Shown here: piece by piece, positions 1 to 9,198 of the stretch | How positions within the stretch are numbered: position 1 is the stretch's first letter | Layout: every line of letters begins with the position of its first letter | From: Diphasiastrum complanatum | Taxonomy: Eukaryota > Streptophyta > Lycopodiopsida > Lycopodiales > Lycopodiaceae | Direction: 5' to 3' | Length of the DNA stretch: 64,000 bases | Assembly (NCBI GenBank): GCA_029204225.1 | Contig: CM055097.1 | Location: 65,974,268 to 66,038,267, forward strand | Program-made: the position numbers and the translations under genes | Notes under the pieces: model-generated | Databases searched by the model: none | What the model was told of the DNA's origin: nothing | What the model saw: only the letters and a program-made list of their open reading frames with translations

Positions 1-9
1 ATACTTTTT

Positions 10-18
10 GTGTGTGTT

Positions 19-54
<36 letters not shown>
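10..54. repeat. (TG)n/(AG)n compound microsatellite
   Basis: Perfect TG dinucleotides change into AG dinucleotides. Nothing else of note in the first 400 bases. Confidence 0.95.
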
Positions 55-55
<1 letters not shown>

Positions 56-1165
56 AAAAAGTAAGTTTTTCCTTCACTGAAGTAGTGTTAATGGACTAGT
101 GTTAATGGGTAGCTTGCATTTAGGCATCTTGGTCTTGGCATGCTAGGGTTAGCTTTGCATTATGGATGTGATTTGTGAAAGTTATGTTTAAAAACGTTCA
201 AAAAATGAGTGGGGACTGTATTTTCTGTTATTTTATTTTTTTGCTCTTTTTGATTCAGATTTCGCCCAACCTTTTGTTTCTATAATTCCATCTGAATAGC
301 TAGAGTTGTAGAGCATTGAAAGGGCTTTCTGGAGATATAATTTTTTTCTCATTTCGTTAAGTATCGAGGAAATTACAAATTTTTGAAAATGTCGAAACAA
401 AAAAATTCTATAACCTTGTCATTAGCTTCAACAATGTCATTCCTAGCTGGTGCACCTATTTACAAGGATCAACATCAACAAGCATTATCTTGGGATATTT
501 TTTTGGATGGTGTCGACTACCCATTTGTCAATGAACAAGGTTATCATGAATGACCACCGAACCCATATGGCTATTATTGAAAATTTGCATTCAAGCTTCG
601 AGGCAAGTGTCGTGGGACCGCCACCAGTTTTGGTGGGAGATACTGTCGAAAGGGTTTGTGGATCCCAAGGCAACCCTAACCCTAGTTGATAAGTGAGAGG
701 GATTTGGCACCCTACGTGTGTAAGTCCAACCCGATGATCACATAGTTATTTGATAATTAGCAAGTCAATAAAAGGACTTTAGGCCTTTTTGCCGGACTTT
801 TAAGCAGACCTAAATGTCAAGTTAGTGAATAAAATAGGGGTTCCCACCAAATTTCAATTTCAAATTGGTTCCCTCCAATTATTAAATGGGTTCTCACTCT
901 TTTTTTAATTTGAATAGTTAGGGAGGTAAAAATAGACCAATAGGATTTTGAGGCCAAGGTCCTCCTCTCCACTATAAATAGGGGCACACTCGAGTTGCTC
1001 CTCATGTTTCCATCTTCATTTCAATACAAACATATTGGTTCTCTTATGGAATGGACTTGTGAATGCTTGCTCTCTAACTCTATTCCTTCATCTCTCATGC
1101 TTTTGTTGTATTGTTGGATCTGAATGTTATTGGAATTGCTATTTCTTATGCTTTTGGTGAGGAGA
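55..1165. other. Non-coding stretch, LTR-like in part
   Basis: I see no supportable gene here. The part from about 700 to 1060 has LTR-like composition: a TATA box (TATAAATA) followed by a short leader. No matching second copy, primer-binding site or polypurine tract was found in the window, so calling it an LTR would be a guess. Confidence 0.4.
973..980 (+). promoter_or_regulatory. TATA-box-like element
   Basis: TATAAATA followed by GGGG, in a plant-promoter-like context about 190 bases before a GA microsatellite. No coding start follows closely. It may belong to a degraded LTR. Confidence 0.35.
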
Positions 1166-1166
1166 A

Positions 1167-1169
<3 letters not shown>

Positions 1170-1220
<51 letters not shown>
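1170..1220. repeat. (GA)n microsatellite
   Basis: Near-perfect GA tract of about 45 bases lying upstream of the LINE ORF1 fragment. Confidence 0.95.
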
Positions 1221-1222
<2 letters not shown>

Positions 1223-1284
1223 TAAGCTATTATCATTGTGGATCTTAGGGTTAATGGATGTAGTGTTAATGTTAGTGTTAATGG

Positions 1285-1964
1285 ATGTTAGAATTAGATG
1301 TGGATCTTTCATACATGCTGAAGTCTGAGATATGCTATCGCTCTCACGGAATCGAACCTCTGCATGACGACTACCTTCATCTCCTTGATGCTTGTGTGCT
1401 TGGATCTTATATTGAGGATAGGATAGGAAATAATCCCACTACACAGGACTTTCAGGGCTTGAAGACAGAATTACACATGGTTGAAGATGTCTGCTCTCAA
1501 AGAAGCCAACGCCAAGCTGCATCAAGAAATGGATCTTTTGAGAAAAGAACTCAAATCTCAGCCTCTTCTTGCTACACCTGAACCATCGCACAAACCTAAA
1601 GAATTGGAAGACAAAATTGAGAAGCAAAAAGAGGAAACTCTTTCGTGGGCAACCATTATCAAAAAAGGTAACACACCAAGTGCCCCTATTTCCTCGGTTA
1701 TTTCAACTACTCTTTCAGAAGAGAGATCTAAGGAGCAAAAAGCAGACAATATTCGAGTAAGGGGCATCGCAAACACTCAAGATGCTCTTGAAGAAGCAAA
1801 AGGTTTCCTTGAAAGTACAATTGGGCATCACAATAGAGATTTAGATTCAACATGGAGAACAACCCGAGATATGGTTTTGGGAAGTCCTCTTGCTAGCTCC
1901 TTTGTCACCATGGTCTCCATAGCTTTGTAGTTAGGAGTGCTCGCGCATCAACAACTCTCCCATC
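1285..1964 (+). pseudogene. LINE ORF1 (gag-like) fragment, frameshifted
   Basis: Two overlapping frames (1285-1581 and 1481-1930) together read as one protein. A predicted coiled coil (KEANAKLHQEMDLLRKEL) is followed by WATIIKK, then RVRGIANTQDALEEAKGFL. The order coiled coil, W-x-x-I/V-I-K, then R-V-R-G-I resembles the ORF1 proteins of plant LINEs, which bind the element RNA. A stop at 1928-1930 and a frame change near 1490 break it. It ends where the hAT relic begins, so the hAT probably inserted into this LINE. No reverse-transcriptase part of this copy was found to its right. Family assignment is by pattern only. Confidence 0.5.
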
Positions 1965-2240
1965 TACCTGCAGTTCGTGGCGTTGTCTGTGACAACTTGA
2001 ACCACATGCTCGGCCCCAATCTCATGGATGGCAGAGCTCGCTGCATCGTAGATGAACTCTGCGGTGATGGCTGCACAACCACACATGGCATCCACCCCCG
2101 AGAAACACAGTGCCAACAAGCTGACATGAGACCATGATGTTCACGACGGATCTGTGACGAATGTTAGTCCATCCATCGGACAATATGGAGCAACCGTAAC
2201 TGCAAAACAGATTCCATCAAACACAGGTTAGACAAACTTG
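1965..2240 (-). pseudogene. hAT transposase relic, DUF659 catalytic part
   Basis: Read on the minus strand, this matches the DUF659 region of the better-preserved hAT at 9345-9575. It ends in VVTDNATN, the second catalytic Asp block, and retains a diverged first block (MDGL in place of SDGW). The nucleotide similarity to 9345-9575 is visible by eye (for example GCAGTTCGTGGC near 1970 and 9348), but it is diverged and contains stops. Together with 3060-3400 it forms one old element whose halves are separated by the GC-rich array at 2245-3115. Confidence 0.7.
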
Positions 2241-2244
2241 CCAT

Positions 2245-3115
2245 ATCAAGCACGTAACCGGCGGGTACACTATTTCTCAAGAACCGACTTCTATGTAGAA
2301 CCGGCGAGTATGCTCTTTTGTAGGAACCGGCCACGGTTGAGAACCGTCGAGGTTGAGGACCGAACCGTCATTTGGAGGGGGGTATAACCCGAGTATCAAT
2401 TCACCCTACAGAACCTAACATTTATTAAGGGCTTTTAGCAGGACATCATGATAGATGAGAATGTAGACCTCATTGAGGAGGATGGATATTTTCATGAGTA
2501 GGATGAGTAAGAGAATGTTAAGATAGACATTGTAACAAGACTTTTTTCAAGGCTATCATTTTTATTGATGGGCAGTTAGTTGATAAGTGGAATGTTAAAA
2601 ACTTAAGACATTGTGCAACAAGACTTTTTTTTAGCGGCTTTTATATGTCATATTTTTAGAGTGCTTATTTATTTGAGTTGTGTAGTTGTAAAGTGTGATT
2701 TTTTTTGCTTAGACATTGAAGAGTGTGGGATTTTTATGAGTGATTGATAAGTGGAGGAATGCTCAGATTTTGTGCACTTACACTTTTTTTATGTGGCTTC
2801 CACGTGTCTTTGATAAATAATGTGAGGGAATTTTAACATAGTATGCAACAATAATTTTCGAAATGATTTTTTATTAATTTTTATAAAAATAGTATATATT
2901 GAGAACCTGATATAGGAGCCGGCGGTTCTTAATAGAGTAATAATCGACAGATTGAGAACTGCCAAGATTTATCTTATAAGATATTATTGAGAACCGCCAG
3001 GTGCAAATAATTTAAATGTAATCCAATACCCTGAACCGGCGGTTCTTAGTTTCAAAAAAAAGGGCGATACCCTGAACCGGCGGGTATCACAAATATGTGA
3101 GAACCGCCCAACACT
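2245..3115. repeat. GC-rich AACCGGCGG repeat clusters flanking an AT-rich core
   Basis: Two clusters of AACCGGCGG or GAACCGCC motifs (about 2255-2385 and 2895-3112) flank an AT-rich core with no reading frame. Clustered subterminal repeats of this kind are typical of non-autonomous DNA transposons. The block sits between the two halves of a hAT transposase relic, so it is either an insertion into it or its intron. I could not define terminal repeats or a target duplication. Confidence 0.5.
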
Positions 3116-3692
3116 GGTATAGACTGCAATGACATGCTAGGAAGATGCAACAGTGCAAAAGAAACTTGCGTTTTTGAAAAACATTTAAGATCAAAGTACT
3201 TACCTCTGTCGGTTGCTCGAATGAGGCTCAGCTCTCGTGTGATGGTCTCCTCCTCCTGGCATAGGAGGTGCATGCGTATCACCTCTCTCCTAGGAGGTGC
3301 CCAGGAGCAATCTGTTGTTGCCGCCTAACGCATCCTCTCTCTGAAGACATGTGTGTCAGCAATGGCAAATGGAATGGCAACCTCGTAAAAAGACTAGGCC
3401 ACCGCTCTTGTGCTAGCCTCGTGTTGCTACCTCTGCCACCCTCTGTCCAATGTAGTATGTTGTGCCCTCGACTTGACATGTCTCTGTTGTGCATGTGTCG
3501 GCGGTCAGGGTCTAACATGCCCTGTGGTGGTATGAGATGGGGCATCTGGGAGGCACGTAGTGTGTCTCTCTCCCCACCCGTGCTAGGACCTGCATCTAGG
3601 GGTGTGACACCAACAACTGAGGATGTTGATGGTCGTGAGGGCTCTAATCGAGTGGCGGAAGGCCCAAGTGCCCCTGCACGTGCGGCAAGCAC
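3052..3692 (-). pseudogene. hAT transposase relic, N-terminal/linker part
   Basis: On the minus strand two frames combine. One near 3330-3390 reads PFAIADTHVFRE, matching PFAITDSEPFRR of the hAT at 9131-10819. The next, near 3180-3280, reads VIRMHLLCQEEETITREL, matching VVHTHMLRDRVELLSREM there. The order is that of the hAT protein just before its DUF659 block, which itself lies at 1965-2240. Frameshifts separate the pieces. The region is more CpG-rich than its surroundings, like the intact hAT. Confidence 0.65.
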
Positions 3693-3860
3693 CGAGTGAT
3701 TGTCATGGGTTTAGGCCCTGCACCTGTATCCCCTACATGGCTAGGCCCTACACCCTGGACCTGTGAGCTCTGCCCTCTCTGTTGGAAAAAACTCTATGCT
3801 AGTCTAAGTGGCTGGCTAGCTTACCCATCATGGCCGTATGTCTCTCGCAACCTCTCTACC

Positions 3861-4076
3861 TCAGCATCTGTAATGGCGCTGCACACTGATATACCCATGC
3901 CCCGCCCATCTGGCCTCGTCAATCGTAACAAATGGGCCCCAACCCTGGTGAGCGACCGGTGAACTCAAAACTGCAATGGTAGCATCTCCATCTGCGGGCA
4001 CCTGAACCATGGAACGTAGCCAATCCCCCTGTATGCGGTCAACCTCCACCCACATGCCCCTGCCAACAACCGGCAT
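3861..4076 (-). other. Open frame in hAT relic, unknown
   Basis: A 71-residue open frame (GRGMWVEVDRIQGDWLRSMV) in the CpG-rich block. It lies upstream of the recognised hAT parts in the minus-strand sense and could be the degraded amino end of that transposase. I see no zinc finger or other motif in it. Confidence 0.25.
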
Positions 4077-4496
4077 GGTGTCGACGTGACCTATCAGTTA
4101 TCTTGATCGTTCAAAGCCCTACAAAACATACACAAGCCATGCAAAGATTCAGTACATTACAAATTAGGCCTTGTGATCCATTAAGTCTATGGACGCAGTA
4201 GTCTATAACTACACATTCCATATGTAATACTATACAACAAACGGAGAAAATTTTATAATAGGAATTTTACAAGAAAACATTTTTCAAATACTAGAGTTCC
4301 AGAGTACTACAATCCGAGAGTTTCAAATGTGGTTCCAGTGCAACTTTGTCTATACCCAACATTGGTTGGAACACTTTCTTTATTTTGTTCTTGGATTTGC
4401 CAAGGCGAAAGGCTTTCATTGCTAAGAATGAGTTCCAAAGTTTGATAGAAAATTCCTCGATTTTCCATACCCCATGGCATATAATAGTCTAGCACT

Positions 4497-4900
4497 TTTG
4501 TGGACATTGTAAAACACAGTCAAGCATCTTACGACACATCGATCAGACAAGTACAGCTCATTTCACAAATTAGGGCTAAAAAAGACACCAAAAACATTCA
4601 TAAATTGATCTACGTGCACTACATGCATAAACCGACATTCTTGGCATTCTTGTAGGCATTCAAAAACACAATGTGGCATCTAACGACACCTCAATTGGAC
4701 ACCTATAGCCAATTTCACAAATACGGCCAAAAAAAGCACCAAAAGAGGGCACCACTCTCATAACTTTAAAGGTCTACACTCCGTGATGGTCTAAACTGAC
4801 GTCGTAGGCATTCCCGTAGGCATGAGGAAACATAGTGTAGCACTTTACTTCACTTCAATCTGACACCTACAGCTAGTTATAAACAATCATGGAAATTGAA
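4497..4900. repeat. Degenerate tandem repeat, about 160 bp x 2.5
   Basis: Three successive blocks share the order AAACACAGTCAAGCATCTTACGAC-like start, CACCT or CACAT, then ATTTCACAAAT, starting near 4510, 4668 and 4829. The third copy is the most diverged. No gene is seen between 4080 and 5110. Confidence 0.6.
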
Positions 4901-5118
4901 ACATGTAGGCAAGAAAAACTTGGAAGTGGAGATTTCTCGCTCCTAGCATTTTTCATTGAGCGATGAAACACCATAGCGCAGCAGCAAAGGTCACTTCTGA
5001 GATATTCATCTGTACATGTCAGACCTGCGCTAGGACAACAGCCTTGTTCCCTCGTCGAATAGTTGCTCGTAGAATGCTAGATCGTCGCAAATGGATGTGG
5101 ATAAAAAAATTTACAACT

Positions 5119-5175
5119 ACGGTACCGCGGTTATGGTGCCGCCCTCAGACCAGCGGTACCAGGGCGGCACCACAA
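5119..5175. repeat. Left subterminal GC-rich palindromes of the hAT
   Basis: Contains GGTACCGCGG, GGTGCCGCC and CCAGCGGTACCAG in 57 bases, then a run of A/T. The right end (11040-11107) has the same motifs in opposite orientation. In hAT elements such subterminal repeats bind the transposase; that role here is inferred. Confidence 0.6.
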
Positions 5176-5319
5176 AAATAATATTTTTTATTATTTTTTT
5201 TTTTAAAAAAAAAACCCTTTTAACAGACTAAAAGTAGGTAAAAAATTCAGGAAAAAAAAGGGGTACGGTTTAGAAAAAAAGATGTTACTGTACAGGGGGA
5301 CTGTACTGGGGGCACTGTG

Positions 5320-5820
5320 GGAGAGCAGACCTGGTGGTCAATGGGAGTGCAGCATGTGGGGGGGCAGCAAATCCGGACAGGTACACCGTCACATGAACAC
5401 TGTGGGGGAGCAGACCACGGACCCAATCGGAGTGCAGCATGTGGGGGAGCAATACATGGGGCAGGTACAGTAGCACATGGGCACTGTGGAGGAGCAGACC
5501 ATGGACCCAATCGGAGTGCAGCATGTGGGGGATCAGCACATGGGGCAGGTACAGTAGCACATGGGCACTGTGGAGGAGCAGACCATGGACCCAATCGGAG
5601 TGCAGCATGTGGGGGAGCAATACATGGGGCAGGTACAGTAGCACATGGGCACTGTGGAGGAGCAGACCATGGACCCAATCGGAGTGCAGCATGTTGGGGA
5701 GCAATACATCCGGACAAGTACACCGTCACATGGGCACTGTGGAGGAGCAGACTATGGACCCAATCGGACTGCAGCATGTGGGGGAGCAATACATGGGGCA
5801 GGTACAGTAGCACATGGGAT
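5320..5820. repeat. 84-bp minisatellite, about 6 copies
   Basis: The phrase GAGTGCAGCATGTGGGGGAG recurs about every 84 bases (near 5345, 5430, 5514, 5598, 5682, 5766). The unit length is a multiple of three, so long open frames run through on both strands, repeating HCGGADHGPNRSAACGG on the plus strand. These frames are a by-product of the repeat and are not called as genes. The array lies directly upstream of the small plus-strand gene at 6063 and could act as its promoter region. Confidence 0.9.
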
Positions 5821-5867
5821 CATCAACAAAAGCAAATTGGGAAACAGGCTGTGGGGTTAAATAGGCA

Positions 5868-6050
5868 CTCACGAGACAGTGAGAGAGCCAGTGAGAGGCT
5901 GTGAGAGGCATTGTGAGAAGCTGTGAGGGAGAGCCAGTGGGAGGTTGTGAGAGAGAGGCATTGTGAGAGGCTGTGTCACAGACCGAGTGAGAGGCTGTGA
6001 GAGAGCCAGTGAGAGCCAGTGAGAGGCTGTGAGGGTCATTTTGAGCAACA
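5868..6050. repeat. Short G-rich tandem motif GTGAGAGRCNGTGAGA
   Basis: Irregular repeats of GTGAGAGGC/AGCCAGTGAGAG fill the space between the minisatellite and the start of the small gene at 6063. Confidence 0.8.
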
Positions 6051-6062
6051 GGGTGTCATGAG

Positions 6063-6389
6063 ATGGCGGAGGGCGATGCCAGGAGGAAGCTCGAGGAAGA
6101 GGTCCGAAGGCACAACGAAAGGCATCGGAAGCAAGAGGCAGACATTGCAGAGATGCTGCGAGAGACTCGGCAGAGACACCCAGAGCTGCAGATCCCCGCC
6201 CCCGCTGTCGAGCTGGATTTGGATGAGCAGAGCGGAATGAACTTCACACGACGGCAGCTCATCATGGTCAGGGAAAGGGCGGCCAGACGTCGGGCTGACC
6301 AGGAGGCAGCTCGGGCTAACCGGGAGGCAGAGCGAGAGCGACATAACAATGCTCCTGACGAGGGCGAGGAGTCAGTGGAGGATCCATAG
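6063..6389 (+). CDS. Small charged coiled-coil protein inside the hAT, unknown function
   Basis: A 108-residue intact frame with an ATG at the end of the GTGAGAG repeats. It is almost entirely helical and charged: MAEGDARRKLEEEVRRHNE, then RQLIMVRERAARRRADQEAA, ending in an acidic tail EGEESVEDP. No domain is recognised. It runs opposite to the transposase, towards it, inside the same element. Its composition (Arg/Glu heptads, no stops, high G+C) looks coding. Known hAT elements mostly carry one gene, so this could be an accessory protein, a captured host fragment, or a chance frame. I cannot give it a function. Confidence 0.5.
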   Translation: MAEGDARRKLEEEVRRHNERHRKQEADIAEMLRETRQRHPELQIPAPAVELDLDEQSGMNFTRRQLIMVRERAARRRADQEAARANREAERERHNNAPDEGEESVEDP

Positions 6390-6907
6390 GAATGTTTAGC
6401 ATAGATGGGGTCTAGCCGTATGTGGCTGACTGTTGTTATGTAATGTTCATCAGTAGATGAGGCAATATTTAGTGTCTAGCATGGTGTAAAGAACAGCCCC
6501 AGCCGTATGCGGCGGGAATACGTATTGTAATTTTGATACATCTGATGAATTAATGTACGGTGTGTTTTTTGTGCAATGCGTGCCTTGTGTATTGCAATCT
6601 GATGTATGTGATTATGAAATGCTATCAGGGGGGTTGTATTTATGTGTTCTGCATATGCTCTCAAACTCTGTAGTGAAAACTAATTGAAAACATGCACACA
6701 CCATTTGAAGTAAAACTGCAAGTAGAACATCACAATTACAAATTGACAAATACACATCACCCCCATGCAGATCACCTGGCTGACTAGGCTGGGCCCAAGC
6801 TGCGGCCGGCTGGGATAGAGTAGCTAAAGATGGGTGTCCCTGTGCAGCTGATAGTGGAGGATAGGTCCGAGGAGTGTGTGCCCGTGGGCCTGCTGCTGGT
6901 GGAGGAA

Positions 6908-7600
6908 CTAGATGTGGAGGGGCCGTCCCTGCAGGAGGCGCGGCGATAAGTACTGAAAGGGGCGCTGTGGTGGACAGTACTGGTACATCTTGGGTGCTGC
7001 CAAAGGAGGAGCCGGTGCCGTGGGTGCTGCCAATGGAGGAGGATGTATTGTGGGTGCTGCCACTAGAGGAGCGTCTGTAGATGTGGGTGCTGCAAGAGAA
7101 GATCTGGGCACAGATGGTGGCCTGCCATGGAGACTTGCTGCTGCAAAAGTGGATGGCGATGAAGGGGCTGCAGGCCTCAACGGTATCGATGGCACTGGAG
7201 GTGCTGTGCGGCGCACATACACCCTCTGAGGAACTGGAGGAACTGCAGGCACCTCGTGTAGCTGCTCTGGCTGAGACTCTGTGTAGGGCATGCTGGCTAG
7301 AGAGGATGGGGGTGCCCTAACGCTCGGCATCTGCTGGGCCTCTGAATCCAAGTCTGCAATCAAGTCGTCCAGCTGGGCATCCGAATACAAATGCTTTGGG
7401 CTCTAGGACTCATCATGAGCACCATCCTCTGGATCATCCCGTGCCTCATCCTGTGCACCATGCGAACCCTGCATGGCCTCCCAATCGATACAATCAAAGT
7501 CATCTGGTGACTCCTCTGGTGTGCTGTCATAGATGGCTCTGTGATGCACACATCCAAGCAGCTGCGGAAGGTAAACCCAAATCACTCTACCCCCTATCAA
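6908..7600 (-). pseudogene. hAT transposase, C-terminal tail exon (stop-interrupted)
   Basis: Minus-strand frame starting RVIWVYLPQLLGCV, then an acidic stretch (DDFDCIDWEAMQ), an in-frame TAG near 7400, an acidic piece YSDAQLDDLIADLDSEAQQ, and a long Pro/Ala-rich low-complexity tail. A frame change near 7590 joins it to the preceding exon (7587-8009). The tail lacks recognisable domains. The proline-rich runs (APPLAAPTAP and similar) look like internal repeat expansion. Confidence 0.6.
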
Positions 7601-8009
7601 GAGCCTCCTCCATCATATCAACATAAGAAGGTATGCCACTGGCCCCCCCTGTGTGCCCTGCCCGTCTCCCGGTATAATCTGTGGCATGTGTCCCACCTCT
7701 ACCACGTGATGCACCTGTGACCCCTGCTCTAGGCGTGTGCCCAACACCTGTATCATATGCCTCATCCCGCTCTGATCTGGCGAACACAACCCGAATGGGC
7801 TCATCCTCATCCTGATCATCCTCTGACACTGGCTCATCTGCCTCGTACAATGGAGGCTCTCTGTGCTCAAGCCCAAGCTCTCTCTCTCTCATCTCGGCAA
7901 ACTCCCTCTCTCTCTCTGCCATCAACTGTGTGCCCAGGTCATCTGCAGGCATGGGATGGGTGCTGTCCGTAGGCAAGTCAACCTGGCGCTCCAAATCATA
8001 TATCTTCGT
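7587..8009 (-). CDS. hAT transposase, exon 5 (acidic/RE-rich)
   Basis: Begins after an acceptor TTGTAG at 8010-8012 with TKIYDLERQVDLPTD. It continues through an Arg/Glu helix (AEREREFAEMRERELGLE) and an acidic stretch SEDDQDEDEPI, then an RG-rich region. It follows the hAT dimerisation exon at 8112-8273. The similarity of its RE-rich helix to that of the plus-strand gene at 6063 is compositional only. Confidence 0.6.
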   Translation of the reverse strand, partial: TKIYDLERQVDLPTDSTHPMPADDLGTQLMAEREREFAEMRERELGLEHREPPLYEADEPVSEDDQDEDEPIRVVFARSERDEAYDTGVGHTPRAGVTGASRGRGGTHATDYTGRRAGHTGGASGIPSYVDMMEEALDRG

Positions 8010-8111
8010 CTACAAGGTTTAAAATTTGCATGTCAGGGAGACAACTCTATCAAGAAATGAAACCAACATACCAGGAGTCAACCAACATGCTATGAAAGAT
8101 TAGCTTATCAC

Positions 8112-8273
8112 CTGCAATGAGCTCGTAATGGTCGGAAGTCTCCTGGCGAGACGTGCGTTGGTGCTACAGAACACCAACCGCTCCAACTGACTCACTGACA
8201 ACCGGTTTCTTCTCCTCATGTGAATGAGTGCCCATGTGCTCCAATTACGCTCACACACGGAGGCAGCACAGTC
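8112..8273 (-). CDS. hAT transposase, exon 4 (C-terminal dimerisation region)
   Basis: 54 codons bounded by an acceptor ACCACAG at 8274-8280 and a donor GCAG/GTGATA at 8111. It reads DCAASVCERNWSTWALIH, then RRNRLSVSQLERLVF. The block ERNWSTWALIH-x-RRNRL is the classic hAT C-terminal signature (E-R-x-W-S-x-x-x-x-I-H-x-x-x-R-N-R-L), which mediates dimerisation. Intact in this exon. Confidence 0.85.
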
Positions 8274-8352
8274 CTGTGGTACGTGCATTGAAATACTTCA
8301 GCACATTGTCTTCAACGAAACACAACAATGGAGGATAAAATGAGATGCATAC

Positions 8353-8698
8353 CTGAGAAAGGACACGCAGTGCAAGACGCTGTATAGATGGGTATGTGCT
8401 ACCGAACATGGTCCACCAGGTAATGGGTAGTTGCCTCCTCTTTGAATCCTTAGCAGCCAGGTGGCCAAATGTGCCCATGCCAAAATGAAATGCAACGAGC
8501 TCCTCCATGAGCCTGATAGGATCCAAACCAATGTGTGGACCCACTCTGTGAATGTACTGAAGCCAATCGGCCTCGAGCTCCCTGTCTGCGATCTGTGTCG
8601 GAGAGAGGAAGAGGGGATGCAGTATGTGTGCTACGCTGTGGATACTCCTGTGGAAGTAGTTCCACCGCGTCTCCCAGATGAACTTCAGCTCGGTCATC
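8353..8698 (-). CDS. hAT transposase, exon 3
   Basis: Opens after acceptor CACCTGCAG at 8699 and closes at donor CTCAG/GTATGC at 8353. It reads LKFIWETRWNYFHRSIHSVA, then FGHLAAKDSKRRQLPITWWTMFG. The W-W-T-M-F-G block shortly before the dimerisation exon is typical of DUF659 hATs, where the last catalytic acidic residue lies in this part. Frame runs open across both splice sites to the neighbouring exons. Confidence 0.75.
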
Positions 8699-8812
8699 CT
8701 GCAGGTGAGAGGCATGTGGTGTAGGGCATTACGAAAAAACTTAACATTGACAGAAAAACAAACTAGCAATTACTAAAAAGATAAAGGCCAATTACATTAC
8801 TATACCGCTTAC

Positions 8813-9198
8813 CTCTCTGGCTGCAAGATGGGCAGCTGCAGGAACTGTCCAATCCGGTCCATGAGCTCATATACCAGTCCAAGTGTCGACCCCTCGTTGT
8901 CAGCCATGCGGAGCACAATGTAAAGTGGTCGAAGCAGTCCTGACAATGTCTGTGCATCCCTCCAGAACTGGTCTCCCCTCACCGTGGAAGAAAAGTGCTC
9001 CCCATCCTCAGTGCGCGGAAATGTACTGGCACACCAAAGATCACTGGCAACCATCTGTAGAAGCTGCGCCCTACACCTGATCAGACGGTCGATGACCACC
9101 AAGTCGAATGCAAAGCGTGTGGGGGCTGGCTTACAGAGGTCTAGATGGCTGAACACACACCCGGAACATGGCAAGAACACGCCTCTTCCAAGTGACAA
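8813..9198 (-). CDS. hAT transposase, exon 2 or 3' part of exon 1
   Basis: Reads SHLDLCKPAPTRFAFDLVVIDRL and GDQFWRDAQTLSGLLRPLYIVLRMAD. The K-P-A-P-T-R-F-A stretch and the L-x-P-L-Y-x-V-L-R-x-A-D stretch are hallmarks of plant DUF659 hAT transposases. It ends at donor AGAG/GTAAGC (8812). A frame change relative to the upstream exon lies at about 9150 in a GTGTGTG run; an extra TGTG there would explain it. Confidence 0.75.

Noticed and set aside
1240-1270. Telomere-like TTAGGGTTAATGG repeats
   Set aside because: Only one TTAGGG unit, no array.
5247-5904. Long open frames on both strands (up to 195 residues) with repeated peptides
   Set aside because: By-product of the 84-bp minisatellite, whose length is divisible by three; no codon bias or domain.
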